From Forficula auricularia (Eukaryota; Arthropoda; Insecta; Dermaptera; Forficulidae), in NCBI GenBank assembly GCA_024734495.1, contig JALMQS010000279.1, positions 62,001 through 126,000 on the forward strand: a DNA stretch of 64,000 bases. The letters are read 5' to 3'. The notes under the pieces are model-generated. The model saw nothing but the letters and a program-made list of their open reading frames with translations, was not told where the DNA came from and searched no databases. Both the position numbers and the translations under genes were made by a program. Positions 54,016-64,000 of the stretch are shown here, piece by piece (the stretch's first letter is position 1; every line of letters starts with the position of its first letter).

Positions 54016-55045
54016 GAATTATTAATCTTTTGGAGTGTTCTGAGGTGTTTCGGAAAATGTTTTTTACTGGATGTTGTGTAAAATAATTTTTAGAAAAACT
54101 GATGTTGTTGTTTTTATTTGTGTATTTTTTCTGGTGTACAATTTGGCCCAAAAAGTTTCGGGTTCGTGGCAACCCTCTTCAGCACCTGTCAATTCATAAC
54201 AATGATTTTTACAAAACCACATATATGTCTTTAAGTCAAGAGTCAGATTAATGCCTCTATCAGTCTACACGTCCCTCCATTCAAAATTAGACTATTTAAA
54301 AATCAAAAAGGCATTAAAAACCTTCCATAGTTGAAAATGTTTAAATTTCGGCTGAGAGCCACCCGTGATGATTCTATCGAAAACCAATACAGAAGCAACA
54401 ATTTATTTGTTACTTATATATACGACAATTGTAATTTATTGATCACAGGAAAGAAAAAACGGAATTAACAATTTTGAAGGTTCTCTGGATAAACAAGGGC
54501 CAGTTCTCAATCCAATGACAATGTCAAATTGACATTGCCAATGTTGTAATTTTTCTGAAGTCAGCCAGGTATTAAACAACTCTGTTTCTTATTAATTTTC
54601 CTTTTGTTTGATTTTTGCCGCTGTTTAATGTCACTCCATTATATATAAGTAACAAATAAATTGTTGCTTCTGTATTAGTTTTCGATAAAATCATCACGGG
54701 TGGCTCTCAGCCGAAATTTAAACATTTTCAACTATGGAAGGTTTTTAATGCCTTTTTGATTTTTAAATAGTCTAATTTTGAATGGAGGGACGTGTAGACT
54801 GATAGAGGCATTAATCTGACTCTTGACTTAAAGACATATATGTGGTTTTGTAAAAATCATTGTTATGAATTGACAGGTGCTGAAGAGGGTTGCCACGAAC
54901 CCGAAACTTTTTGGGCCAAATTGTACACCAGAAAAAATACACAAATAAAAACAACAACATCAGTTTTTCTAAAAATTATTTTACACAACATCCAGTAAAA
55001 AACATTTTCCGAAACACCTCAGAACACTCCAAAGATTAATAAAAT
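54016..55045. repeat. Long near-perfect palindrome
   Basis: Arms of about 400 bp (54016-54420 and 54643-55045) are complementary with very few differences seen: AATCTTTGGAGTGTTCTGAG-type ends, GGGTTCGTGGCAACCCTC, ACGGGTGGCTCTCAGCC. The 220-bp spacer contains AATGTCAAATTGACATT. Probably a recent fold-back transposon. ORFs here are arm sequence. Confidence 0.85.
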
Positions 55046-55095
55046 ATAATAACTTAAAAATAAAATAAAATTCACTAAAAGGTATAAAATAATAA

Positions 55096-55260
55096 TCTAC
55101 TCTTATTAAACGAGCTGTCCGGGGGAGGTAGGTTGTTTTTGACTTTGGAACAGGGCAATGTTATTGCCTTCGCCAGACTTAGGATTGACCTTCGCCTGGG
55201 TACTAGCATATAGCCACGACGGAATGAAGGTGGTTGGAAGGGGAAAGCATAGAAATGAGC
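55096..55260 (+). repeat. Helitron-like start and unassigned sequence
   Basis: TCTACTCTTATTAAACGAGC at 55096 as at 43211 and 62250, followed by GTCCGGGGGAGGTAGGTTG and unique sequence up to the LTR element. Confidence 0.45.
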
Positions 55261-55282
55261 AAACCACAAAGTTTTGGTGAAT

Positions 55283-55690
55283 GCTTTACCGACTTAGTTA
55301 GCCGGGCAGGGCTCTATCCATCTAGCTGGTGGGTCAAGAGCTGCTTGCTTAGCAATCACGTCGGGGTCACCAGATTGTTAGGGCCTCGATTGAGTGCGTT
55401 GTGGTGCGTGTCCGCGCCCCCCACCTAGTTGGTGGGGTCCTAACAATGATTTGTGCGGGGCGTTGTTTGTGCCCTGGTGGAAAGCCGGGTTGGGCGCCAC
55501 CCGCTTAATTAGCGGGGAAGGGCTACTAGTTGGTGGTTGGCCCCTCCTTCCATTCGATGCTCAGTCCGAGATCGAATTGCTTCACTTATAGCATGATTGA
55601 AATATTATCAGTCATGCAAAAGTGTCGCAATGATCTGACTGAGCGGCCGTGTCTAAAGACTCGTAGCCAAAGCAACAGCGAGCCGCTACA
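55283..55690 (-). mobile_element. TRIM-like LTR plus primer site
   Basis: LTR 55376-55690 on the - strand (begins TGTAGCGGC at 55690, ends CCTAACA at 55376). The tRNA-Trp primer site follows at 55353-55371 and then about 70 bp of internal sequence; the second LTR is missing. ORFs at 55234-55591 read through the LTR and are not genes. Confidence 0.75.
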
Positions 55691-56009
55691 CGAGCCAAAA
55701 TTGTTTATTTATATATTTATATATTTGTATCTTAGTTCTATTTTGAAAACGGCTCTACCGATTTTGATGAAACAAATTCTATTAACAAGTTTTGAGAATG
55801 AGAGAAAACGATCTGGCTAGGTCTGGACCTCGACAAATTTAATCTTAATTGATCTTTTCTTAATTAAAGTAATTTTTGAAAGATGAAAATCTCAATAAAA
55901 AAGTTTGTTTACATTTTTTTCAATTATCGTTTATTTATTTTTTAATTTTAAAACCCACTAATAGGTTATACCAAATATTGTTATATATTAGAATTTTCCA
56001 ATTTAATGG

Positions 56010-56995
56010 ATTCATTCATTCATTCATAATTCTTACAATTTAACTTACACAATGCTCTGAGGCAATTTGCCTCATATGAGGAGTAAAAAATAATAATTAA
56101 CATAAAACAAAGAGGAGAAAAATAAAAACAAGTGTGTGTGAAAAAGAAAGAAAGCTCCAGCGAAAGGAAGTTGAGAGGAAGGTGAGAGAGCCAGCAGGAG
56201 GGAAAAGATACACCATAAAAGAGAGACGCCAAAAAAGAGACGCTCACTCCCGAGACCCGCCCCCGCGAATACATTCCAAGAGACCAGGATTGAAGATAAG
56301 TGATGATGAAGATGAACATGTGAATGATGGTAATGAATTCCACAGTCGGGCAGCAGTGACAGTGAATGACCTATTCACCACCTCGGACCGGTGACTCTGG
56401 ATATGAATACGATTTGAATCAGCCCGAAAAGCCCGATTATGTATGGATGATTTAAAAGTGAACATTTTATAGATGTATTCAGGCTGATGTGAAATGAAAG
56501 TACGATGCAAGAATTTTCCAAGCATGTACAGACGCCTCTGGGTCGCCCTAGGCCAACCAAGTCTGACATAAAAGGGGGAGACATGATCACGTCTAGGAAT
56601 GTCAAAAATAAATCGAACGCATGCATTCAAAGCCCGATCAAGTAAACCCGCGCGGGTCCCAGAGACGTCGCCATACACGAGGCAGCAATAGTCCATGGTT
56701 GGCAATATCAAAGAATTGATGAGATGTTTACGTGTCGAAAATGGAATGAGATGCCTGACTTTAATGAGTTGTTGGAGACCCCGAAACACTCGTCGACTGA
56801 CCGAATTAATGTGTTCCTCCCAGGTGAAGAATCGGTCAAAGACGACCCCGAGATTGGGGACACACTCGCTATATTGAATCGGGTGCCCATTTACACTTAC
56901 TCTAGGGGGGTCGCCTCCTGACAAAAGGACGACTACCAATAATCATGGCCTTGGTTTTTCCCTCATTAATTGTTAAATAGTTTTCGCGGGCCCAG
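56010..56995 (-). mobile_element. LINE, 5'-truncated, CR1/Jockey-like
   Basis: Reverse transcriptase C-terminal region on the - strand with a frameshift near 56930 (WARENYLTINEGKTKAMIIG before it). The 3' end finishes in (GAAT)n at about 56014-56030, typical of CR1/L2-type tails. Only about 1 kb of a 4-6 kb element remains. Confidence 0.82.
56244..56939 (-). pseudogene. LINE reverse transcriptase C terminus
   Basis: About 225 codons: VPNLGVVFDRFFTWEEHINS, VRHLIPFSTRKHLINSLILP, YCCLVYGDVSG, LLDRALNACVRFIFDIPRRD, LGWPRATQRRLYMLGKFLHR and SFTVTAARLWNSLPSF. This is the RT thumb and C-terminal domain of Jockey-group LINEs (CxRFI...LGW...RR...LWNSLP). The catalytic YADD region lies upstream and is missing. 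Confidence 0.87.
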
Positions 56996-56999
56996 GAAC

Positions 57000-57700
57000 T
57001 CAGATTCAGATTCCTCTTATTAAAAAACACAGACTAAAAATATTATTGCAAGCTAGAAAATCAAGTACAGTCGATGGTGGGGAAGTAATCTCCGAAATCG
57101 AAGCCTCAAATACAATGTATACATTATTTCATGTAAAAAACTGCTTCAATAAAATTATTATTTATTATTTATTTAATTGATTAAAAAACTCGATAAATTT
57201 TTATTTAATTAAAAAAAATAATTATACCGAATTTATATACCTATATACACATTATCTGTGGACCACTAGAAAGCTAGAAATGCAAAAACTGGGTGCGTGG
57301 TGGAGATGAATGTGGGAGTGCAATGGTGGCGAATGAATCAGAAAATGATAATAAAATTCAATTCATAAATATAGAAATTCTCTCAAAACGTTTGCGGGTT
57401 TTAAATGAACGTTTTCGGATTGATTTTTTTTGCAAAATGATTTTATTTATTATAATTTCGATTATTTAATCATAAGAATTGGAGATTTACGTTATTTCGT
57501 CATTGATTCTATATTCAGAACTAATATGGGACCATCCCTAAGGTACCCTCTTTCCAATAAAAAAAGAATCATTAAAATCGGTTCATAAACAAAGAAGTTC
57601 CATTTCAATATGATAATAAATACCTAAGAAATAATAATAATAATAATTAAACAAAATAAATAATAAAATAATACTTGCCTGTTTTTTTATTAATGAAAGT
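57000..57700. other. AT-rich with two repeat fragments
   Basis: 57000-57130 pairs with 47790-47900. 57425-57600 (GGAGATTTACGTTATTTCGT, AATCGGTTCATAAACAAAG) is the complement of 63800-64000. Otherwise nothing recognised. Confidence 0.5.
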
Positions 57701-57879
57701 CTGTGTTTGTGTGACTGGAATGTTCAGCATATGCAGCAAGTGTGTTTGGGCGTCAAAATAATCTGTATTTCTCATTTGACAGTGACAGTCGGCGATAATC
57801 ACTTCACTAACAACTGTACATTAACTATTTATTTATTTATAATTTTCTCATAGGAATAAAACAAAAATTTTAGTGAAAA

Positions 57880-58080
57880 AAAATCGGTTATAACGAGCAA
57901 GGAGGTAATTGAGTGTGCAGGGGACTCGGGACTCTTCTCAACAACCAGATCTGTCTGTCTGTCTGTCCCCCCTGGTCACAAAACATCGTCGAGTTGGCTG
58001 GTTAACGAGGAAGGAAGCCGGTGACGTCATCGTGACGTCACATGGATCGAAATTCCCTTCACTTTAGAAAATAGCATCAA
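57880..58080. promoter_or_regulatory. Block with two CRE-like palindromes
   Basis: TGACGTCA occurs twice, 58022-58029 and 58033-58040, three bases apart, downstream of a (TCTG)n run (57951). TGACGTCA is the CREB/ATF consensus. No gene start is visible within a kilobase; the block may belong to a transposon. Confidence 0.3.
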
Positions 58081-58269
58081 AAGGGGATTGATTCGATTGG
58101 CAAATTGAAATAATATTCACCTATCTAGCTATTTGACCTTCATACAATTCGCTTAACTTTCTATTTATTTAATTATTCGTTTATTTAACTATTAGTTTAA
58201 TTTCCTATTTATATATTGTACATATTTGTGAGGGTGTGGATAGATATATATATATATTAAACAATTGCT

Positions 58270-59128
58270 TAATATTTACAAAAGCTTTATATATAATATT
58301 TTTCTATTTATTTATTTGTCTATCTATTTATTTATCTATCTATTTGTTTATCTATTTATTTCTCATTAAAATTTTTATGATAAATGGATATTTTTTGTAA
58401 AATATTTCAGGGATTGCAATAAATATCCTTATTAAATTATTTGCAAGGGGGCGGGTTAGGTTAGGGGTTAGCGTACCAGCCTGCTAACCAAGTGGACTCG
58501 GGTTCGAATCCGACTCGAGGCATCCGGATAGAATCTGATCCTGGGTAGAGACAAATTTTTAAAAATATTAATAAGTATCGCAAATTGGCTTATGGCTAGA
58601 ATGGCCGAAAAGCCAAAAAAAATATTTCTTAGCTTTTTACTTATTTATTAATTTGTTCATTTATTTATTTCTCATTTATATCTTTATGATGGATGGATAT
58701 ACTTATATGTATATAGTATACATATATTATATATTAAACACTTTCTTAAAATTTCCAAAAGCCGTATAAGTATAGAATAATATTTTTCTATCTATTTATT
58801 TATCTATCTCTTTGTTCATCTATTTATTTCTCATTAAAATTTTTATAATAAATGGATATTTTTGTATAATATTCCAGGGATCGAAATAAATATCCTTATT
58901 AAATTGTTTCTTATTTTTTTAAAAATTAATTAATTTATTATTTATTTATTTATTTGTTATTTATTTATTTATTTGATTTATTTATTTATTTGTTATTTAT
59001 TTATTTATTTGTTATTTAAATATATATATATATATATATATATAGGCATTCCGGAAACATCGGATGCGGATGTGTTATTAACTTATTCTATCACTTTTGT
59101 TATTTAATTATTATACTATATATAAGAG
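58270..59128. repeat. Inverted copy of the kinase B intron 1 sequence, part 1
   Basis: Complement of about 52730-53487, including the SINE (58447-58624, + orientation), ATATTTTTCTATCTATTTA and GGCATTCCGGAAACATCGG. Separated from part 2 (59780-59990) by tRNA-like repeat copy 6. Confidence 0.85.
58447..58624 (+). repeat. SINE, fourth copy
   Basis: Near-identical complement of 53186-53370, with B box GGTTCGAATCC at 58501. It was copied with the surrounding segment rather than inserted independently. Confidence 0.82.
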
Positions 59129-59774
59129 CCTAGATTAATTTGTAACAACGCTGAGAGAATTTTCTTTAAAAAAATTACCCTCTTGCCTAGAATCGAACCA
59201 ACGAACTCTTGAACTAAGGGCATCAGCTCTAGCCATTACACCAATGCAACATTAATATTTATATCTTGATTTCTGTTACTAAAGCTATATATTTTTGATT
59301 TAGACTTTGTGTCGAGATAATATTGTATTCATTTGAACTCGAATGAAAATGAAAAAACACCAATAGATTTTAAATTAAGAAACATTAAATATATATTAAT
59401 TAACGAGACAAATTTGAAATATAATTGTCAGATCGGATTTTAAACTGATGGCTCCAATCGATTTTCATTAACCAGGCAAATTTGAAATTTAATTGTAATT
59501 TGGACTCGAATTTTGAAATGAAAGAATCCAATTCATTTTAAATTACGAAACATTAAATATATTGATAATTATTCCTCCCCCCCCCCCTCGCCACTCAAAA
59601 ATTAGAGAGGCGAAACTTTTAAGAGACGATATATTTTTGGTAGTTTGAGGGTATACATTTGGAGTGTGGTTTTTTAAGAGGAATACAATTTTTGAACCGA
59701 GACGCTGCCCTCCAGGGCACCAGCCCGGAGGGGCGAGCTTCGAGGGCGTGCCGAAGGCACGCACGAAAAGCTCG
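59129..59774 (-). repeat. tRNA-like composite repeat, copy 6
   Basis: Complete: tRNA-like boxes at about 59180-59250, poly-C 59577, GC-rich end to GCTCG at 59774. It splits the inverted duplicate, so it inserted after that duplication. Confidence 0.85.
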
Positions 59775-59990
59775 TTTATTTATATTTATATAAATATACT
59801 TATTTGATTATTTATTTATTTATTTTCATTTAAGCTAATTTTTTGGCAATGAAAATTTTCTTAAAATATTCTATTTATGCAGAAATTTTGTTAATAATTT
59901 GTTATCTATTTATTTGTTTATTCGTTTAATTATTTATTTATATCTCTCTAATATAATAAACATTTTTATTTATTTTAACTAAAATTCGTA
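59775..59990. repeat. Inverted copy of kinase B intron 1 sequence, part 2
   Basis: Complement of about 52550-52720: AGCTAATTTTTTGGCAATG, TTATGCAGAAATTTTGTTAA, ATCTCTCTAATATAATAAAC. Confidence 0.8.
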
Positions 59991-60810
59991 AATTTTTACT
60001 ATTTAAGGGATGCGATGGTGGAAAAAAATTATTGCGGTGTATACGATTAAAAATATATAGATAAATCAATATATGGCCGGTCCAGTCCTAGCGCTCACCG
60101 CTAGATGGCACTGCGACCTCATACATAGTAGTTTGTTCAAATAAACAATACTTTAATATTAGTAATAATACTTTAAGTAAACAACAGTCAAATTGTCAAA
60201 CACACTGTACACTACATGAGTCAATCTATTTATAATGAAATAATAAATCAATGAATTAATGAGAGACGAGTCAGCGCGTTTATTGGCGTGAGCCATAATA
60301 TTCATTGAATGTTATATATGCGCCAACCCGAATCGAATTAATTCAGCTACCACCAAATCATGGTCTGCTCACATACTTTTGATCACACATTTTTCCAATA
60401 CCTTACTTTCCCTCGTGGCTGGAACCAACAGTTGGGGTTAAGGGGCATTCCCCTTATCTTCCGACGACCAGCCCATACCATATCATAGTTAGCGTCGATT
60501 ACCCTCACCGCTAACGCTGGCGGCCGCTACCAAACGACCAATAATAATTGAATAAACCATAGTAGGCAATTCTAGTCAGAAATACATCAATTGAGCCTGA
60601 AACTTGACTAGATAGATGTTTGACAACTATTACACATCAGGCAATGTTCAATTACATATTAAACAACTATCATGCGTGGATGTAACGCCTAAGGGAACAA
60701 ATCTATTTATGAAACATTTAATTATACATTTACCTCCTCTTTTTGAAGTAAAACTTTTTTAGCGACGTATCTGTTTGAATTTTTTTTGTTACAATAAAGG
60801 GGAAATGACC
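59991..60810. other. Unassigned intergenic DNA
   Basis: 60080-60600 is less AT-rich (CGCTCACCGCTAGATGGCAC; GCTAACGCTGGCGGCCGC) and unique in the window. No ORF with a recognisable domain; could be an old LTR or SINE body. Confidence 0.35.
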
Positions 60811-61589
60811 TGTAGCGCCCGCTCCGCTCATGGCGACGAGCCTTGAGACACGGCCGCTAGATGACTCAGTCGGATCGTTGAGTCGCTTTTGCATGAGTGA
60901 AATATATTCACCCATGCTATAATTAAAGCGACTCGATTCGACTGGAGTAGCTAATGGGATTCGAACATTCGAATCTGGAGGGGCCACCGCCATCCAGCTG
61001 CCCCTCCCCTACACACACCCTACATGAACACGCAACCTACAACTCTGCACACACGCAAAATTGTTAGGACCCCATGGACTTAATGGGGGGCGCGGCATCA
61101 AAGCGCCACACAGCACTCACCTCACGAGAGCCCTAACAATACTGGTGACCCCGACGTGATCGCAAAGCAAACAGCCTCTTGACCCACCAGCTAGGTGGAT
61201 AGAGCCTTGCCCGGCTGACTTAGTCGGTAATCGGCAATCACACAAGAAACAAAGGGTGTGGTGTAGCGGCCCGCTCTCGCTCATGGCGACGAGCCTTGAG
61301 ACACGGCCGCTAGATGACTCAGTCGGATCGTTGAGTCGCTTTTGCATGAGTGAAATATATTCACCCATGCTATAATTAAAGCGACTCGATTCGACTGGAG
61401 TAGCGAATGGGATTCGAACATTCGAATCTGGAGGGGCCACCGCCATCCAGCTGCCCCTCCTGCACACACCCTACATGAACACGCAACCTACAACTCTGCA
61501 CACACGCAAGATTGTTAGGACCACATCGACTTGATAGGGGGCGCGGCATCAAAGCGCCACACAGCACTCACCTCACGAGAGCCCTAACA
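60811..61589 (+). mobile_element. TRIM: complete miniature LTR retrotransposon
   Basis: Two LTRs of 328 bp (60811-61138 and 61262-61589), TGTAGCG...CCTAACA, enclose only 123 bp. The primer site TGGTGACCCCGACGTGAT (61143-61160) starts four bases after the LTR and complements tRNA-Trp, as in CsRn1-group Ty3/gypsy elements. A 4-bp target duplication GACC flanks it (60807-60810, 61590-61593). No proteins; it must have been mobilised by another element. ORFs here are LTR shadows. Confidence 0.9.
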
Positions 61590-61599
61590 GACCTAAAAG

Positions 61600-62124
61600 A
61601 GGGGAAATAAAAGAGATTCCTTGATTTTAAATACATAATAATTAAATTTATTTTAATTTAAATAAATTTTATTTGTCATAAACAAATAGTGGGTTTTAAA
61701 AGAATAATTTAAATTTCTTAATTTTAATAAATTTTATTTGTCATGAACTATAAGTGGGTTTAAAAATTAAAATTTTACTTCCCCCGTGAGCCGATGTGGA
61801 TCAGGCTCAAACATTTTTTTTTAGTTATATTTATTTATTTATTTTTGCACAAAATACAAAAAATATATAAATAAATATATACTAAATATAACTACTCTGC
61901 ACGACCCAAAGGAATAATGCTTCTCGGACAAATTTTAGGTCTCGATCTAGGGTTGCCAACTGCGTAGAATGAAATTCCGGGAGCTAGGAAAAAAAAATTT
62001 TATTCGGCTAAAAAATTACTGATAAATAATGTATACAACGCAGTATTACTTTATTTATTTATTTACAATAATTCTCCGTTACAAAAATTGATTAACAAAT
62101 AATTAAATGGACGTTTTGATGAGT
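61600..62124. other. AT-rich 3' flank of kinase copy C
   Basis: 61655-61775 contains two copies of AAATTTTATTTGTCAT.AAC with GTGGGTTTAAAA. 62040-62124 resembles the 3' flank of kinase B (43010-43095). No coding sequence. Confidence 0.5.
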
Positions 62125-62188
62125 TCACAATGCTTTAAACAATTCTTTTTTCACCTTATAATAAGAATCCCAACTCTGCTTGGCATTT
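62125..62188 (-). CDS. Kinase copy C, terminal exon only
   Basis: 64 bp, acceptor TTTTCAG, one base completing a CA codon, then NAKQSWDSYYKVKKELFKAL and TGA. Four of 20 residues differ from copy B's last exon, and the flanks downstream (62040-62124) resemble 43010-43095. This points to a third tandem kinase on the - strand whose other exons lie beyond 64000. An orphan duplicated exon is the alternative; the intact acceptor and stop favour a gene. Confidence 0.65.
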
Positions 62189-62249
62189 CTGAAAAATAAG
62201 AAATCGTTAAATTAATTAATTGTAATCTTATCTTATTCCTTTATCTACT

Positions 62250-62420
62250 CTTATTAAACGAGCAATTCTTGTATATATAGAATCGGTTTCTCAAAAACGG
62301 CTCTAACGATTTTTTTTGAAATTCACGGGTTAGGAGGGTTTTGTGTTGACAATTCGATCTGTCACGGTCTCATCTACGGCTAAATTGTTTTTGATGTTTT
62401 TTTGTTGTTGAAATAATTAT
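62250..62420 (+). repeat. Helitron-like 5' end
   Basis: TCTACTCTTATTAAACGAGC (62250), then ACGGCTCTAACGATTTTTT, GAAATTCACGGGTTAGG and GATCTGTCACGGTCTCATC. The same order of blocks follows tRNA-like copies 3 and 4. Confidence 0.55.
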
Positions 62421-62552
62421 TCACAGGTGGTTGTCTCGATAAAAATGTATATTTACATTTTTATTCAATTTCCTTTTTAATTATTAATTGGTTTTTTTAA
62501 TTTTAAATTCCACCATCATTACAAACATTACATATTATACTATATATATTCA

Positions 62553-63184
62553 TCTAGATTAATTTGTAACAACGCTTAGAGAAATTTTCTAAAAAATTAC
62601 CCTCTTGCCTAGAATCGAACCGACGAACTCTTGAACTATGGTCATCAGCTCTAACCACTAGACCAATGTCACATTAATATTTATATCTTGATTTCTTTTA
62701 CTAAAACTATATATTTTTGATTTAGACTTTGTGTCTAGATAATATTGTATTCATTTGAACTCGAATGAAAATGAAAAAACACCAATAGATTTTAAATTAA
62801 GAAACATTAAATATATATTAATTAACGAGGCAAATTTGAAATATAATTGTCAGCTCTGATTTTAAACTGATGGCTCCAATCGATTTTCATTAACCAGGCA
62901 AATTTGAAATATATATATTCGAATTTTGAAATGAAAGACTCCAATTCTTTTTAAATTAAGAAACATTAAATATATTGATAATTGTTCCTCCCCCCCCCCT
63001 CGCCACTCAAAAATTAAAGATGCGAAACTTTTAAGAGACGATGTATTTTCGGTAGTTTACGGGTATACATTTGGAGTGTGGTTTTTTAAGAGGAATAAAA
63101 TTTTTGGACCGAGACGCTGCCCGCCAGGGCACCAGCCTGGAGGGCCGAGTTCGAGGCGTGCCGAAGGCACGCACGAAAAGCTCG
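62553..63184 (-). repeat. tRNA-like composite repeat, copy 7
   Basis: Complete copy, very close to copies 1 and 2: tRNA-like boxes 62600-62670, poly-C 62990, GC-rich end with CGTGCCGAAGGCACGCACG to GCTCG. Confidence 0.85.
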
Positions 63185-63287
63185 TATATTAGAAATTTGC
63201 CAATTTGATTAATTTGGGATATGTTTTATTGAATATTAAATTATTAAAAATAATATTAATATATCACTTTGAACTAAAACAAAAAAT

Positions 63288-63315
63288 TACCGAGAAACGC
63301 TCGGTGCTCCAGATT
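63288..63315 (+). repeat. Helitron-like 3' tail
   Basis: ACCGAGAAACGCTCGGT hairpin followed by GCTCCAGATTC, comparable to the tail at 1757-1800 but without the CTRR end. Confidence 0.3.
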
Positions 63316-63424
63316 CATTTAAATGATTTATATATTGTTATTATTATTTCATAGTTAGCATCCATAATCAAATCTTTAGGAGGAGTTTAGGGAGTTGGAC
63401 AAGAATTTAAATCAAATGTTTTTT

Positions 63425-63548
63425 TAATTAAACGGACCAAACGTTTCGTCATCACTGATTAGCGACTTCCTCCTGACAAATAAGTTTATCAAATTAGCCA
63501 CTGAGGAAGTCGCTAATCAGTGACGAAACGTTTGTCCATTTAATTAAG
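63425..63548. repeat. Inverted repeat with hammerhead-like arm
   Basis: TTAATTAAACGGACC, AAACGTTTCGTCATCACTGA, TTAGCGACTTCCTC on the left pairs with GAGGAAGTCGCTAATCAGTG, ACGAAACGTTTGTCCATTTA on the right. The right arm carries a core described separately. Confidence 0.75.
63498..63540 (+). ncRNA. Hammerhead-like motif
   Basis: CTGAGGA (63501-63507, matches CUGANGA), extra A, stem II GTCGCT/AGTGAC closed by AATC (six pairs, one G-T), GAAA (63525-63528), stem III C-G/A-U with loop GTTT, triplet GTC ending at 63536. Stem I pairs poorly, so activity is doubtful. Confidence 0.55.
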
Positions 63549-63599
63549 AAACTTTGCGTTTGATTTAAATTCTTGACCAACTTTTAAAGATTGTTATTA

Positions 63600-64000
63600 T
63601 TATATTATAACCTCGAAATACTGAGCTTGGTTCAGATCATTTTTAACCGACTTCAAAAAAGGAGGATGTTCTCTATTCGACTGAATTTTTTTTTTTGTCT
63701 ATGTTACCTGATATCTTCGCCAATTGTGAACCGATTTTGATGATTTTTTTTTTGCATTTGGTTCAGCAAGTTTCATTGGTATTGGAACTTTTTTGCTATG
63801 TTTGTTTAGGCCTAACTTCTTTGTTTATGAACCGATTTCGATGATTCTTTTTATATTTGAAAGAGGATACCTTAGGGGTGGTCCCATATTAATTTAGTCA
63901 AGTTTTGAAGATATGATCAATGACGAAATAACGTAAATCTCCAATTCTTTTGAGCAAATAATCGAAATTATAATAAATAAAATCATTTATAAAAAAATCA
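63600..64000. repeat. Dispersed repeat at the window edge
   Basis: 63800-64000 is the complement of 57425-57600; phrases such as GAACCGATTTCGATGATTC are repeated. No coding sequence seen. Confidence 0.55.

Noticed and set aside
55234..55820. Overlapping + strand ORFs
   Set aside because: They read the TRIM LTR in the reverse direction.
56134..56394. Lys/Glu-rich + strand ORF
   Set aside because: Antisense of the LINE reverse transcriptase.
60730..61567. Repeated - strand ORFs
   Set aside because: They are shadows in the two TRIM LTRs, which explains why the peptides are duplicated.

Overview
The window is nuclear DNA of an invertebrate animal, quite possibly an arthropod. It is AT-rich, its genes are split by GT-AG introns of 0.1 to 7.6 kb, and it is packed with mariner, hAT, Penelope-like, Helitron-like, LINE, SINE-like and miniature LTR elements. 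There are no bacterial features (no operons, ribosome binding sites or CRISPR). I cannot name the species.

Two host gene families are visible. On the + strand, four exons (2277-9773) encode the C-terminal three quarters of an MFS transporter of the FLVCR/SLC49 type; its 5' exons lie before the window. On the - strand are relatives of choline/ethanolamine kinase: copy A (six exons, 37269 down to 18046), copy B (six exons, 53611 down to 43096), and the last exon of a copy C (62188-62125) whose other exons lie beyond the window. I found the terminal exons (64 bp each) from the pending splice phase and similarity between copies. Vertebrate FLVCR1/2 transport choline and ethanolamine, the substrates these kinases phosphorylate, so the locus may join the uptake and first step of the Kennedy phospholipid pathway. 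Both kinase copies keep the Brenner phosphotransferase motif but have changed residues expected around the amino-alcohol pocket.

Region by region: 1-9773 is the transporter, with introns filled by a hAT (518-2212), a tRNA-like repeat, a dead mariner, a second mariner with a nested insert, and a three-fold tandem repeat that copies the last splice acceptor. 9774-18045 is gene-free and made of fold-back elements. 18046-37269 is kinase A, whose introns hold a Penelope-like element, paired mariners, a hAT loaded with other elements, a minisatellite and a Penelope reverse transcriptase with a hammerhead-ribozyme-like tail. 37270-43095 is repeats. 43096-53611 is kinase B. 53612-62124 is repeats (a 1-kb palindrome, a LINE, a TRIM). 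62125-64000 holds the end of kinase C and more repeats.

The best candidates for something new are the kinase/transporter locus with its divergent kinases, and a dispersed set of hammerhead-ribozyme-like motifs, one of which lies in a tandem repeat carrying splice acceptors. Two apparent single-base frameshifts (near 9366 and 35356) could be assembly errors or real decay. All homology calls are from reading alone; no database search was run.
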